Source: Pseudonocardia sp. N23 | GTDB lineage: Bacteria > Actinomycetota > Actinomycetes > Mycobacteriales > Pseudonocardiaceae | Assembly: GCF_002583555.1 (NCBI RefSeq) | Contig: NZ_BEGX01000009.1 | Span: 1-64,000, forward strand | Direction of reading: 5' to 3' | DNA: 64,000 nucleotides | Shown: piece after piece, positions 26,231 through 36,644 of the stretch | Layout: the number at the start of each line of letters is the position of its first letter | Position numbering within the stretch: the first letter of the stretch is position 1 | Notes under the pieces: generated by a model | The model's input: the letters and a program-made list of their open reading frames with translations, nothing else | What the model was told of the DNA's origin: nothing | The model's database searches: none | Translations under genes and position numbers: made by a program

Positions 26231-27661
26231 ATGTCGGATTCCCTGTCGCCGTCACGGCCGGACCGTCCCGTGTTCGACGTCGTCCCGGTCATCGAGAACC
26301 AGCGCATCGGCCGGTTCTGGATCGGCCTGTTCGCCGTCGCCTGGCTCGTCACCTTCCTCGACGGCTTCGACCTCCAGATCATCTCCTTCGCCGGCCGCTA
26401 CCTGCAGAAGGACTTCGCGCTGAGCAACACCCAGCTGGGGACGCTCGGCACCGTCGGCGTCGTCGGCACGCTGATCGGCGGCATCGCGATGGCGTGGTTC
26501 GGCGACCGGTGGGGCCGCAAACCGTCGATCGCCGTGTCCGTCGCAGGCTTCGGCGTCTTCATGGTCCTGTTCGCCCTCGCGGCGAACTACACCGAGCTGA
26601 TGCTCCTGCGGCTGCTCACCGGCCTGTTCATCGGCGGCGCGCTGCCGCTGGTGTGGGCGCTGGTCAGCGAGTTCGCGCCCGCTCGGCTGCGGTCGACGTC
26701 GATCGTCATCGTGATGGTCGGCTACAGCCTCGGCAGCGCGACCGGTGGACCGGTGTCCAACGCCCTGATCCCGGAGCACGGCTGGGAGTCGGTGTTCCTC
26801 GCGGGCGGGGTGGCCTCGCTCGTCGTCCTGGCCCTCGTGCTGATGTTCCTGCCGGAGTCGATCAAGTTCCTCGCCCAGCGAGACGTGGCCGCGGACCGCA
26901 TCCCGCCGATCCTGCGCCGCGTCGCCCCCGACGTCCCCGTGCCGCCGGACGCGCAGTTCGTCGTCGGCACCCAGGCGGTCGACCGCACCCCGTTCACCCC
27001 GGCGTCGCTGTTCCGCGGCAACCGCCTCGCGCTCATCACCCCGCTGATCTGGGTGGCCTACTTCTGCTCCGCGGCGATCGTGTTCTACCTGACGTTCTGG
27101 AGCCCGATCCTCAACGAGCGCATCGGGTTCAGCGTCTCCGCCGCCGCGCTGCTCGCGGCGTGCACGTCGGTCGCGGGTGCGGTCGGCCAGATCCTGATCA
27201 GCCGGTTCATCGACAAGCGCGGCGCCGGCACCATCGCCTGGATGCCGCTGCTCGCCGTGCCGTGCCTGCTCGTCATCGGGTTCGCGCCGCTCGGCCCCGC
27301 CGGCTACATCGTCGTCCTGGTGCTCGCCAACATCTTCATCATCGGCGGGCACGGCGGCGTCATCAGCATCTCGAGCATCTTCTACCGGCCGGCGATCCGC
27401 GCGAGCGGCGGCGGCTGGGCGACGTCGGTGTCCAAGCTCGGCGCGATGCTCGGCCCCTGGCTCGCCGGGGTCCTGCTCGACGGCGGGCTCTCGGCGCAGG
27501 GCACGTTCTACGTCTTCGCGATCTTCCCGGTGCTGATGGTCGTGCTCCTGGTGTTCCTCGGCCGGGTGCAGCGCACCCTGCCCGCGGGTACCGACGGCGG
27601 CCTCCACGCCCTGCCCGAGCCGGGGTCCTCGGCGGTCCCGGCGGAGCGCCCCGCCGCCTGA
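26231..27661 (+). CDS. MFS transporter, aromatic acid:H+ symporter type
   Basis: 476 residues from ATG 26231. Twelve predicted helices with the AAHS signatures WLVTFLDGFDLQIISFAG (helix 1, Asp-Gly-x-Asp) and WFGDRWGRKPSIAV (loop 2-3, the MFS GxxxDrxGRR motif). LLTGLFIGGALPLVWAL and a helix 11 GWATSVSKLGAMLGPWLAG follow. This family imports protocatechuate, 4-hydroxybenzoate, vanillate and similar acids with protons. The context (LysR, ACMSD-like enzymes, a methoxyaromatic region nearby) agrees. Confidence 0.88.
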   Translation: MSDSLSPSRPDRPVFDVVPVIENQRIGRFWIGLFAVAWLVTFLDGFDLQIISFAGRYLQKDFALSNTQLGTLGTVGVVGTLIGGIAMAWFGDRWGRKPSIAVSVAGFGVFMVLFALAANYTELMLLRLLTGLFIGGALPLVWALVSEFAPARLRSTSIVIVMVGYSLGSATGGPVSNALIPEHGWESVFLAGGVASLVVLALVLMFLPESIKFLAQRDVAADRIPPILRRVAPDVPVPPDAQFVVGTQAVDRTPFTPASLFRGNRLALITPLIWVAYFCSAAIVFYLTFWSPILNERIGFSVSAAALLAACTSVAGAVGQILISRFIDKRGAGTIAWMPLLAVPCLLVIGFAPLGPAGYIVVLVLANIFIIGGHGGVISISSIFYRPAIRASGGGWATSVSKLGAMLGPWLAGVLLDGGLSAQGTFYVFAIFPVLMVVLLVFLGRVQRTLPAGTDGGLHALPEPGSSAVPAERPAA

Positions 27662-27704
27662 GCGCCGGGCCCCTGCCCGGCCACCCCGAACTGCAGGAAC
27701 GGTC

Positions 27705-27744
27705 GTGAGTGGCGATGGTCGCTGGAGCGACCATCGCCACTCAC
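27705..27744. repeat. 40-bp palindromic repeat, copy 1 (perfect)
   Basis: Arm GTGAGTGGCGATGGTCGCT, two-base centre GG, then the exact reverse complement. It lies between the convergent MFS and response-regulator genes and supplies the TGA stop (27741-27743) of the latter. It should fold into a 19-bp hairpin on either strand and act as a bidirectional terminator without a U-tract. Three more copies occur at 31886, 41294 and 57866. Confidence 0.9.
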
Positions 27745-28415
27745 AGGGGCTGTGTCGGCGGGGTGATGACGCCTTCGCGGATCGCGTAGAGCGCCGCCTG
27801 GGTGCGGGAGGTCAGCTGCAGCTTGGCCAGCACGTTGCTGACGTGGGTGCGGGCGGTCCGTTCGCTGATCACCAGCCGGCGCGCGATCTCGCGATTGCCG
27901 TGCCCCTGCGCGACGAGCGCGAGGACCTCACGCTCGCGCGGGGTGAGCGAGCCCATGCCGGTGTGCGGGGCCGTCATCCGCCGCGTCAGCTCGCGGGCGA
28001 CGCCCGCGTCGAGGTGCACCTCCCCCGCCGCGGCGGCGCGGATCGCGGCCGCGACCTCCTCGGGTTCGGCGTCCTTGAGCAGGTAGCCGGCCGCCCCGGC
28101 GGCGAGCGCGGCGTGCACCCGCTCGACCTCGCCGAAGCTGGTGAGCACCACGACCTTCACCTCCGGATGGGCGGCGGCGATCGCGGCGGTGGCGGCGACC
28201 CCGTCCATGCGGGGCATGAGCAGGTCCATGAGGACGACGTCGGGCAGCGGCTCGCCGAGGGTCGCCCGCTCGCGCAGCAGCGCGACGGCGGCCTCGCCGT
28301 CCTCGGCCTCGCCGACGATCTCCAGGTCGGGTTCGGTCTCGGCGAAGGCGCGCAGCCCGCGGCGGACGACGGCGTGGTCGTCGACGAGCACGACCCGGAT
28401 CCGGGGCGCCGTCAC
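27741..28415 (-). CDS. NarL/LuxR-family response regulator
   Basis: The GTG at 28415 overlaps the kinase stop (GTGA). 224 residues: receiver domain with VVLVDDHAVVRRGL (acidic pair), phospho-acceptor Asp in DVVLMDLLMPRMDG (about 63) and LLKDAEPEEV (Lys, about 115). A LuxR HTH follows: LTPREREVLALVAQGHGNREIARRLVISERTARTHVSNVLAKL. Partner of the adjacent GAF histidine kinase. The stop codon is inside the palindromic repeat. Confidence 0.93.
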   Translation of the reverse strand: MTAPRIRVVLVDDHAVVRRGLRAFAETEPDLEIVGEAEDGEAAVALLRERATLGEPLPDVVLMDLLMPRMDGVAATAAIAAAHPEVKVVVLTSFGEVERVHAALAAGAAGYLLKDAEPEEVAAAIRAAAAGEVHLDAGVARELTRRMTAPHTGMGSLTPREREVLALVAQGHGNREIARRLVISERTARTHVSNVLAKLQLTSRTQAALYAIREGVITPPTQPL

Positions 28416-29881
28416 CGTCGCGCCTCGACGTGGCCGGGCAGCGGGACCGCGACCCGCACGGTCCAGCCCCCGCCGGGGCGAGGGCCGGCCGCGAACCGTC
28501 CACCCCAGCGTTCGGTGCGTTCGCGCATCGACACCAGCCCCAGGCCGCCGCTCCCGCCCGGCCCGGTACCGGCGCCGTCGTCGGCGACCTCCACGACGAG
28601 GTCCCCGTCGTCGACGGCGATGCCGATCTCCGCCGTCGCCGCTCCCGCGTGCTTCACCACGTTGTGCACCGCCTCCGAGACGATCCGGTACACATCCTCC
28701 TGCAGGTCCAGGACGCCCTCGACACGGTCCCGGTCGGCGTGCACGTCGACGGTGAGCCCGGTGCGCGCCTGCACGCCCGCGGCCTGACCCCGGATGGCCT
28801 CGACGAGGCCACGTTCCTCCAGCTCCAGAGGACGCAGCTCGAAGACGAGCTGACGCAGGTCGGCCAGCGCGGTCGAGCTCAGCGACGCCAGCTCCTCGGC
28901 GGCGAGGCGCAGCCGGCCCGGGTCGACGTCGTCGGCGTCGCGGTCGAGCTGGTTGCGCAGCACCCTGGCCTGCATCCGCATGGAGAACAGCTGCTGGACG
29001 ACGGAGTCGTGCAGGTCCCGGGAGAGGCGGCGGCGTTCGTCGGATCGGGCGCGGGTGCGGGTCTGGGCGAGCAGCCCGGCGGTGTCGACGGCGATCGCGG
29101 CGTGGTCGGCCATCGCCTCCAGGAAGGACAGCGGCCCGGGTTCCGCGCCCGGGACGTAGTAGGCGTTGACGACACCGAGGGTGCGGCCGCGGACGGTCAT
29201 CGGGGTCGCGACGAACCCGTCCCAGTCGGGGCGGTCCATGATCTCGCGCAACGGCGCCCACAGGGGGTCGGCCATGATCGCGGCCTTGCGGTGCGCGACG
29301 ACGACGCGGTGGCCGGCGCCGAACGCGTCGAGGAAGCGGACGTCGGCACCGAGGCGTCGGCACTCGGCGAACCGTTCGACGAAGTCCGGGGCCGACCCGA
29401 ACCCGGCCATGCCGAGAATGCGCAGGTCCTCGGCGGGGTCGTCGATGGCGAGGATCTGGACGGCGGCGATGGTGGCGGTCGCGACGATCTCGCGGGCGAC
29501 GGCGTCCAGGGTCTGGGGCAGTGACGCGGACTCGGTGACGCCGGCGGCGACGCGGGCGATGGCGGTGAGCCGTTCCTGCTGGTGGAGGGCGTCGGTGACA
29601 TCGCGGAACCACACGACGTGCCCGCCGGTGCCCGGGGCGATCCGGTACTGCAGGTCGCGGACCCTGCCGCCGGGCGGGGCCCAGGCGACGGTGGCGCCGT
29701 CGTCGGCGGGGGTGAGCGGGAACGGGCCGGGGGTCCCGGCCAGCGTGGCGGCGGGCAGGCCCAGCACGTGCGCGGCGGCATCGTTGACGAACGTGAAGCG
29801 CCCGTGGGCGTCGAGGACGGCGAGCCCGTCGGCGGAGACGTCGACGAGTGCCCGCGCGGCACGCGCGTCCGGATCGGCCAC
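28412..29881 (-). CDS. PAS/GAF sensor histidine kinase (HisKA_3, NarX/DegS type)
   Basis: GTG 29881 is chosen because GGAGGA lies seven bases upstream; 489 residues. A PAS domain (about 1-115; VDVSADGLAVLDAHGRFTFVN) is followed by a GAF domain (about 130-285). The HisKA_3 phosphoacceptor is in RRRLSRDLHDSVVQQLFSM (His, about 302). The HATPase domain has IVSEAVHNVVKHAGA (N box) and GGLGLVSMRERTERWGG (G box). There are no transmembrane segments, so it is a cytosolic sensor. The GAF domain could bind haem or a small molecule; no ligand can be assigned. Confidence 0.92.
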   Translation of the reverse strand: MADPDARAARALVDVSADGLAVLDAHGRFTFVNDAAAHVLGLPAATLAGTPGPFPLTPADDGATVAWAPPGGRVRDLQYRIAPGTGGHVVWFRDVTDALHQQERLTAIARVAAGVTESASLPQTLDAVAREIVATATIAAVQILAIDDPAEDLRILGMAGFGSAPDFVERFAECRRLGADVRFLDAFGAGHRVVVAHRKAAIMADPLWAPLREIMDRPDWDGFVATPMTVRGRTLGVVNAYYVPGAEPGPLSFLEAMADHAAIAVDTAGLLAQTRTRARSDERRRLSRDLHDSVVQQLFSMRMQARVLRNQLDRDADDVDPGRLRLAAEELASLSSTALADLRQLVFELRPLELEERGLVEAIRGQAAGVQARTGLTVDVHADRDRVEGVLDLQEDVYRIVSEAVHNVVKHAGAATAEIGIAVDDGDLVVEVADDGAGTGPGGSGGLGLVSMRERTERWGGRFAAGPRPGGGWTVRVAVPLPGHVEARR

Positions 29882-30002
29882 GACCAGTCCTCCCTGCACG
29901 AACGTCCGCGCTGATCGAAGCAGGTGTGCGGGCCGGCGGCCAACGGGCGGGGGTCGCCGCCGCACTACGTCATTCGTCGCGCGCCGATCATCGTCTCCAT
30001 GG

Positions 30003-30032
30003 TTGACGATGTTTCATGGGTGCGAATACGTT
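30003..30032 (+). promoter_or_regulatory. Predicted promoter of the small HTH gene
   Basis: TTGACG at 30003-30008, an 18-bp spacer and TACGTT at 30027-30032 (TAnnnT type). The expected start near 30039 is 36 bases before ATG 30075. Confidence 0.42.
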
Positions 30033-30074
30033 GTCCCGGACAGAGACGATGTTCGGACGTGGGATCGTGCACGC

Positions 30075-30452
30075 ATGACGCGGCGCTACCTCGGGGTGAC
30101 CGGCGTTGCCGAGACACTCGGGGTGAGCCGGCACGCGGTCCACAAGTGGCGCGCCCGCCACCCGCAGGGATCGACCCATCCCTTCCCGGAACCGGACGTC
30201 GAGATCGACGGGGCTCCCGGCTGGGCGGAGGACAGGGTGGACGAGATCGAGCACTGGCGAGACGGGCTCCCGGGCCGGGGCGCGGGCGGCGGCAGACCCA
30301 CGGCGCTGCAGCGTGAGTACTACGAGACGGCTGCCACCCGCGGGTTCGACCGCGACGATGCGGCACACACCCTCGTCGCCTTCCAGCAGTCGTTCCCGGA
30401 CATGACCGAGGCCGAGGTCTGCACGTGGCTGATTCGCGAGTGGAACACCTGA
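30075..30452 (+). CDS. Small HTH DNA-binding protein (AlpA/MerR-like start)
   Basis: 125 residues. The N-terminal YLGVTGVAETLGVSRHAVHKWRARH is an excision-type/AlpA-like HTH, with PFPEPDVEIDG typical of the wing. The C-terminal half (GGRPTALQREYYETAATRGFDRDDAAHTL...DMTEAEVCTWL) is acidic and helical with no known domain. Such proteins are found alone on actinomycete chromosomes and in mobile islands. It abuts the point where the PurU remnant loses homology, so it may mark the incoming end of a rearrangement. Confidence 0.65.
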   Translation: MTRRYLGVTGVAETLGVSRHAVHKWRARHPQGSTHPFPEPDVEIDGAPGWAEDRVDEIEHWRDGLPGRGAGGGRPTALQREYYETAATRGFDRDDAAHTLVAFQQSFPDMTEAEVCTWLIREWNT

Positions 30453-30454
30453 CA

Positions 30455-30753
30455 GCAAAGCGGCTGACCATGAGGACGGTCCGCAGCCGGCGGTCGGCGT
30501 CCGCGAGATGCCGGCTCATGGCGAACCGGTCGGCAAGGACACCGACCCCGGCGCGGAGCGCAGAGAGGTCGAGCGCGCTGCCATCGACGTGGGCGAACTC
30601 CACGCGCATGAAGAACGTGCCGCTCGCGGCGCTGCCGAACTGCTGGCTCTGCACGATCGTGCAGCGCTCGCGGACGAGTAGCCCGGACACGGCGTGGACG
30701 ATCCCGGGCGCGTCGGGACAGGACGGCAGGAGCACCCGCGCAGCCCGCTCATG
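30455..30753 (-). pseudogene. purU: Truncated formyltetrahydrofolate deformylase (PurU) remnant
   Basis: The frame VLLPSCPDAPGIVHAVSGLLV, TIVQSQQFGSAASGTFFMRVEF, LRTVLMVSRF is the N-terminal ACT domain of PurU, which releases formate from 10-formyl-THF. Homology stops dead after VSRF (about 30466), before the formyl-transferase-type catalytic domain, so about 190 residues are missing. The ATG that overlaps the MetF stop (30751-30753) is out of frame with the ACT domain by one base, a second lesion; an in-frame GTG lies at 30735. Non-functional. Confidence 0.8.
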
Positions 30754-31486
30754 TCAGGCGCGCCAACAGGTTCTGCCGCCACGTCTCGGTCGCGTCGAGG
30801 TCGTTGAACGTGAAGACGTGGATCCCGGCGACGGGCCCCTCGAAGTCGGGCGCGAGCCGGGAGAGCAGCCGGTCCGCGCGGTAGCCGCCGGGCACACCGA
30901 CGTGGACCGGGAGCGCGGTGCTGCGTGCCCAGCGGGTCGTCGCCGCGGCGTCGAAGCACAGCTGGGTGACGACGTGCGTCGCGTGCGGAGCCTTGTCCGC
31001 CAACGCCTGGGCGAGCGCAGCGTCGGGAATCGCGCCGTGTCCCTCGGGGTAGCCGCCGACCCCGACGGTCGTGAAGGGGTGCCCGATGTCGCCCAACGCC
31101 TCCAGCAGCCCGAGCGCGTCGGGGAAGTCACCGACGGGCTCGGCCGCGTCGCCGCCGATGACGAACACCCCGTCGACGCCGCCGTCGCGGAGCCGGTCCA
31201 CGATGTCGACAAGGTGTTCCTTGTCGCGGACCAGCCGCGCCGCGAGGTGCGGCGACACCCGGTACCCGGCGGCACGCAGCCGGACGGCCAGGTCGAGCGT
31301 CGGCTCCAGACCCTTGGCCTCGGTCGTCGTGATGGTCAGTGGTACCTCGCGCGGGACGTGGGCGAGGACCTTGTCGTGCGCGCTGGGGAACGGCAGGACC
31401 TCGTAGCCGGCCCGGCGCAGCGCTCGGGCGAGCCGGTGGCGCGGCGAGGGGGTGTGGGCATCCTGGGGGTCGGTGACCGACGTCAT
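30749..31486 (-). CDS. metF: Methylenetetrahydrofolate reductase-like protein
   Basis: 245 residues from ATG 31486 (GGAG seven bases upstream). A TIM-barrel MTHFR-type protein with LTITTTEAKGLEPTLDLAVRLRAAGYRVSPHLAARLV, VFVIGGDAAEPVG, VGGYPEGHG and THVVTQLCFDAAA. These correspond to the FAD/folate-binding segments of MetF (HLTC, RGD/GGDP, YPExHP, TQFFFD). It is about 40-50 residues shorter than standard MetF. It lies between LigM and PurU remnants, the ligM-metF-purU arrangement that recycles methyl-THF from O-demethylation. It appears intact although both partners are broken. Confidence 0.78.
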   Translation of the reverse strand: MTSVTDPQDAHTPSPRHRLARALRRAGYEVLPFPSAHDKVLAHVPREVPLTITTTEAKGLEPTLDLAVRLRAAGYRVSPHLAARLVRDKEHLVDIVDRLRDGGVDGVFVIGGDAAEPVGDFPDALGLLEALGDIGHPFTTVGVGGYPEGHGAIPDAALAQALADKAPHATHVVTQLCFDAAATTRWARSTALPVHVGVPGGYRADRLLSRLAPDFEGPVAGIHVFTFNDLDATETWRQNLLARLT

Positions 31487-31506
31487 CAACTGCTCCGACA
31501 GCGGGT

Positions 31507-31759
31507 TCAGGCGAACGGGACGTAGGGGGCGGGCGCGACCGTCGCGCGGATCAGGCGTTGCTCGTGGCCCTCCACCTGGGGTTTCGCGGTGACGGGGTGC
31601 TCACCCCAGACGACGGCGACCTCGGTCCGGAGTTCGGCGTCGGCGATGTCGACGGTCGCGATCGAGGGTGGCGCACAGGCACCCTCGACGTTGCCGCAGT
31701 CGAGTGAGACCCCGACGTGGCGCCCGTCGCGCAGCAGCGGCGGCACGGCTCTCGGTCAT
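31507..31759 (-). pseudogene. Internally deleted LigM-type aminomethyltransferase remnant
   Basis: The C-terminal 75 codons (GRHVGVSLDCGNVEGACAP, ATVDIADAELRTEVAVVWGE, VEGHEQRLIRATVAPAPY) align with the end of the intact LigM protein at 33465-34874. The latter has [31 protein letters not shown] and [18 protein letters not shown] at these places. Just upstream is the original-looking start: GGGAGGGACGACG then ATG at 31759 encoding MTES, but one base out of frame with the C-terminus. About 380 residues are missing, so this is an internal deletion that kept both ends. Confidence 0.8.
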
Positions 31760-31885
31760 CGTCGTCCCTCCCCTGTCCGTCCCCGACGCCACGAACGCGG
31801 CGACGCGGGCGGATCACGCGGATGACCGGACCCGGCCGCGACAACTGACGTAGACGTGAGACGGCGGGCACGGGTCGGGACGGTC

Positions 31886-31925
31886 GTGGGCGGCGACGGT
31901 CACTGTGGCGACTGTCGCCACCCAC
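31886..31925. repeat. 40-bp palindromic repeat, copy 4 (diverged)
   Basis: GTGGGCGGCGACGGTCACT, centre GT, GGCGACTGTCGCCACCCAC. Same length and flanks (GGTCGTG... CCCACAGGGG) as copies 1 and 2 but with several arm mismatches. It ends 5 bp from the LigB stop codon. Confidence 0.75.
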
Positions 31926-31930
31926 AGGGG

Positions 31931-32788
31931 TCAGGCGGGCTGGGCCGTGCGGTTGTCGAACAGCGCCAGGCCGGCGGCGGTGTTGGAGGCCGGCACGTGG
32001 TAGGCGCTGTGCACCTTCCGGATCTGCTCGTTCATCGCGCCGCGCATCACCAGCCACATGATCAGCTCGATGCCCTCGGAGCCTGCCTGGCGGATGAAGT
32101 CCTCACGCGACAGCGCCGCCAGCTTCTCGGGGTCGTTCTCGATGGCGTCGAGGAACATGGCGTCGAACTCGGGGTTGATGAACCCCGCGCGGGCGCCCGC
32201 CAGCTGGTGCGACATCCCGCCGGTGCCGAGGATGCCGACGGTCCGCGCACACTCGAACGACGCGATCGCCCTGCCCAGTGCCTTGCCCAGTGCGTAGCAG
32301 CGGGCGGCGGTGGGCTGCGGGTACTGGATGACGTTGACCAGCAACGGGACCACCGGGCAGGGCCAGGCGTCGCCGGGATCGGGCGTCCACACCGAGAGCG
32401 GCACGGTGAACCCGTGGTCGACGTCGAGCTCCTGGAAGACCGTGAGGTCGAAGCCGTCGTCCATCAGGTTCTGCAGCAGGTGGAACGACAGGTCCGGGGA
32501 GCCGACGACGTCGGGCACCGGGCGACGGCCGAAGCCCTCGTCGGCGACCTGGTAGCGCTCGGCCGTGCCGATCGCGAACGTCGGCACGATGTCGAGGTCG
32601 ATGCCGTTGGCGTGGTCGTTGTAGATCAGGATCGCGACGTCGGGGGGGTTGCCGGCGAGCCACTCCCGGGCCGGGGCGTAGCCCTCGAACAGCGGCGCCC
32701 ACACCGGGTCGGCGGTCATGCCACGGTCCATCGCGGCCCCGATCGACGGGACGTGCGACGTCGCCAGACCCCAGATCACCTCAGACAT
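31931..32788 (-). CDS. ligB: Class III extradiol dioxygenase catalytic subunit (LigB-like)
   Basis: 285 residues from ATG 32788. LATSHVPSIGAAM (His, about 12), AILIYNDHANGIDLD (His, about 59) and SEGIELIMWLVMRGA (Glu, about 240) are the Fe(II) ligands of protocatechuate 4,5-dioxygenase beta chains. VDHGFTVPLSVW holds the catalytic His. It opens the ring of protocatechuate, gallate or 3-O-methylgallate between a hydroxyl and the adjacent carbon. Its start overlaps the alpha-subunit stop by 8 bp, giving an A-B operon. Confidence 0.9.
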   Translation of the reverse strand: MSEVIWGLATSHVPSIGAAMDRGMTADPVWAPLFEGYAPAREWLAGNPPDVAILIYNDHANGIDLDIVPTFAIGTAERYQVADEGFGRRPVPDVVGSPDLSFHLLQNLMDDGFDLTVFQELDVDHGFTVPLSVWTPDPGDAWPCPVVPLLVNVIQYPQPTAARCYALGKALGRAIASFECARTVGILGTGGMSHQLAGARAGFINPEFDAMFLDAIENDPEKLAALSREDFIRQAGSEGIELIMWLVMRGAMNEQIRKVHSAYHVPASNTAAGLALFDNRTAQPA

Positions 32789-33140
32789 CGGTACGCCCTC
32801 CCGCGAGCATCGCGGCCTTGAAGTCGGCCTCGGACATGCCCGTGAAGACACCGCCGAGGTACTGCATGGAGTGCCCGTCCATCATCGCGAGCTTGTAGAT
32901 GTAGAAGATGCTGCCGCCTAGGTCGAGCATCGCCTGCCAGTCGCGGTCGAGCACCGCCTTGGTCTGGTCGTCCGTGAGCCCGAACCGGGCGCAGTACCCG
33001 GGCTCGTCGGCGAGGAAGTCGGTGCGGGCCGCCCCGGAGCGCAACGACATGAACAGCTTGTTCATGTGGAGCCCGCGGCGGCTGGTGGGGCCGTCGAACA
33101 CGTAGGTTCCCGGCAGGTCCGGACTGATCCGGCTCGTCAT
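32781..33140 (-). CDS. ligA: Class III extradiol dioxygenase small subunit (LigA-like)
   Basis: 119 residues from ATG 33140. GTYVFDGPTSRRGLHMNKLFMSLRS, CARFGLTDDQTKAVLDRDW and DLGGSIFYIYKLAMMDGHSMQYL are the LigA helical-subunit blocks. It caps the LigB active site and helps bind the substrate carboxylate. Usual size. Upstream is the 324-bp divergent region shared with ligM. Confidence 0.9.
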   Translation of the reverse strand: MTSRISPDLPGTYVFDGPTSRRGLHMNKLFMSLRSGAARTDFLADEPGYCARFGLTDDQTKAVLDRDWQAMLDLGGSIFYIYKLAMMDGHSMQYLGGVFTGMSEADFKAAMLAGGRTDV

Positions 33141-33260
33141 CTGGGCGCTCCCTGGTTCGGGCCGGCGCATCGACATCGACGACGGACACCGGCGACCGTC
33201 CCCCCGACCGTAATTCCCGGCGGTCCCCACGGCCATCACGCACCCGACCCTTGTGCTGCG

Positions 33261-33326
33261 CGACAAATGTCGCGGCCCCGCGCTGGTCGGCCACGTCAAA
33301 GACCCCGGCTACGTCGAATGTCGCGG
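33261..33326. promoter_or_regulatory. Repeated operator-like elements between ligAB and ligM
   Basis: AATGTCGCGG occurs twice (33266-33275 and 33317-33326). The first copy is part of the near-palindrome CGACA-AA-TGTCG (33261-33272). They lie in the 324-bp gap (33141-33464) between the divergent ring-cleavage and demethylase genes, a natural place for a shared aromatic-responsive regulator. The rest of the gap shows nothing I recognise. Confidence 0.4.
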
Positions 33327-33401
33327 GTGCACCGGCCGCCCCGGGACGGCACGGTCCCGCCATCGGGCCGTGCCATCGGTGGCGCCCTGCTCCTAGCGTG
33401 A

Positions 33402-34874
<1,473 letters not shown>

Positions 34875-35084
34875 CCCCCGACCGTCCGGCCGGCGCGCTC
34901 CGGCCGGACAACGGAGCCGCGGCCCCGGCGCTGCCCGCCAGAGCCGTGCCGGGGCCACGGTGCCCTCCTGGAGCCCGGCCGCGTTGACGCCCGCCGGTCA
35001 CGCGGAAACCATGCGAGGGCGGGCGGCGTCGTGGCCACCGCCCGCGGACGACGTCCCGACGGCCACGCCCCGGGGGGATCGACG

Positions 35085-36563
35085 ATGAGCCCGACCGACG
35101 CCCTGCGCAGCGCGCAGTGGTACTCCGGCGACGACCGCAATGCCTACATCCACCGCGCCTGGATGCGCCGGGGCGCACCGGGCGACGCGTTCACCGGGCG
35201 CCCGCAGATCGCGATCGCCAACACCGCCTCGGACCTGACTCCGTGCAACCGGCACCTGACCGAGGTCGCGGCCTCGGTGCGCGACGGCGTGCTCGCCGCG
35301 GGCGGGACGCCGCTGGAGCTGCCGGTGGTGTCGCTCGGCGAGACGCTGGTGCGGCCCACCGCGATGCTGTGGCGCAACATGGCCGCGATGGCGACCGAGG
35401 AGATGTTGCGCGCCAACCCCATCGACGGCGTCGTGCTGCTCGGCGGCTGTGACAAGACGATCCCGTCGCTGCTGATGGCGGCCGCGTCGGTGGACCTGCC
35501 GGCCGTGGTCGTGCCGGGCGGCCCGATGCTGACGGGCACGTTCCAGGGCAAGCCGCTGGGCTGCGGGACCGACGTCTGGCGGCTGTCGGAGGAGGTCCGC
35601 GCGGGGACCCTGTCCACCGGAGACTTCACCCGTTCCGAGTCGTCGATGATCCGCAGCCGCGGGCACTGCAACACGATGGGCACCGCGTCGACGATGGCAC
35701 TGGTCGCCGAGGCCCTCGGAACGGTCGTGCCCGGCGTCGCCGGGACGCCCGCGCCGGACAGCCGGCTGCTGGAGTCCGCGCACATGACGGGCAGGCTCGC
35801 CGTGGAGATGGTGGCGGCCGACCGGCGGCCCAGCATGTTCCTGACGACGGCGTCGTTCCACAACGCGATCGTCGCGCTGGCCGCGATCGGCGGGTCGACC
35901 AACGCCGTCGTCCATCTGCTCGCGATCGCCGGCCGGGCCGGGGTGGAGCTGACCCTCGACGACGTCGACCGCATCGGGTCACGCGTGCCGATGCTCGTCG
36001 ACCTGCAGCCCGCGGGCCGGTTCCTCATGGAGGACCTGCACCGTGCCGGCGGCCTGCGCGCCGTCCTGCGCGAGGTCCGCGACCTCCTCGACCCCACCGC
36101 GCTGACCGTCACCGGCACCCCGCTCGTCGACGGCCTCGACGAGGCCACCATCTGGGACCCCGAGGTGGTGCGGACGCGCGACAACCCGATGGTCGCCGAG
36201 GGCGGGATCGCGGTGCTGCGCGGCAGCCTCGCCCCCGACGGCGCCGTCGTGAAACCGGCCGCGGCGTCGCCGCACCTGCTGCAGCACCGGGGCCGGGCGG
36301 TCGTGTTCGACTCCATCGAGGACTTCAACGCCCGCGTCGACGACCCGGACCTCGACGTCGACGAGGACTCCGTCCTGGTGCTGCGCGGCTGCGGGCCGAA
36401 GGGCTACCCGGGGATGCCGGAGGTGGCGAACCTGCCGTTGCCGCCCAAGCTGCTCGCCCGCGGGGTGCGCGACATGGTGCGGGTGTGCGACGGCCGGATG
36501 AGCGGCACCGCCTACGGCACCGTCGTGCTGCACGTGGCGCCCGAGGCCGCGGCGGGCGGCCCG
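35085..36563 (+). pseudogene. 3'-truncated dihydroxy-acid/sugar-acid dehydratase (IlvD/Edd family)
   Basis: From ATG 35085 the frame is a good IlvD/Edd protein: TPCNRHL (cluster Cys), VLLGGCDKTIPSLLMAAASVDLP, RGHCNTMGTAST, IGGSTNAVVHLLAIAGRAG, GCGPKGYPGMPE and DGRMSGTAYGTVVLHVAPEAAAGGP. Homology ends right there (36563), about 90-100 residues short of the family C-terminus. The frame then runs on, open by GC bias, through the antisense of the acyl-CoA ligase to 38309. The missing C-terminal barrel makes it inactive. The homologues without a branched-chain context are usually sugar-acid dehydratases. Confidence 0.8.
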
Positions 36564-36644
36564 CGCCGGTCATCGATCACACAGGACCGCTGTGAGACAG
36601 CTCGGCCGCACGTGCGATCCTCCGGCGGCCCGACGGCCTCGGCG

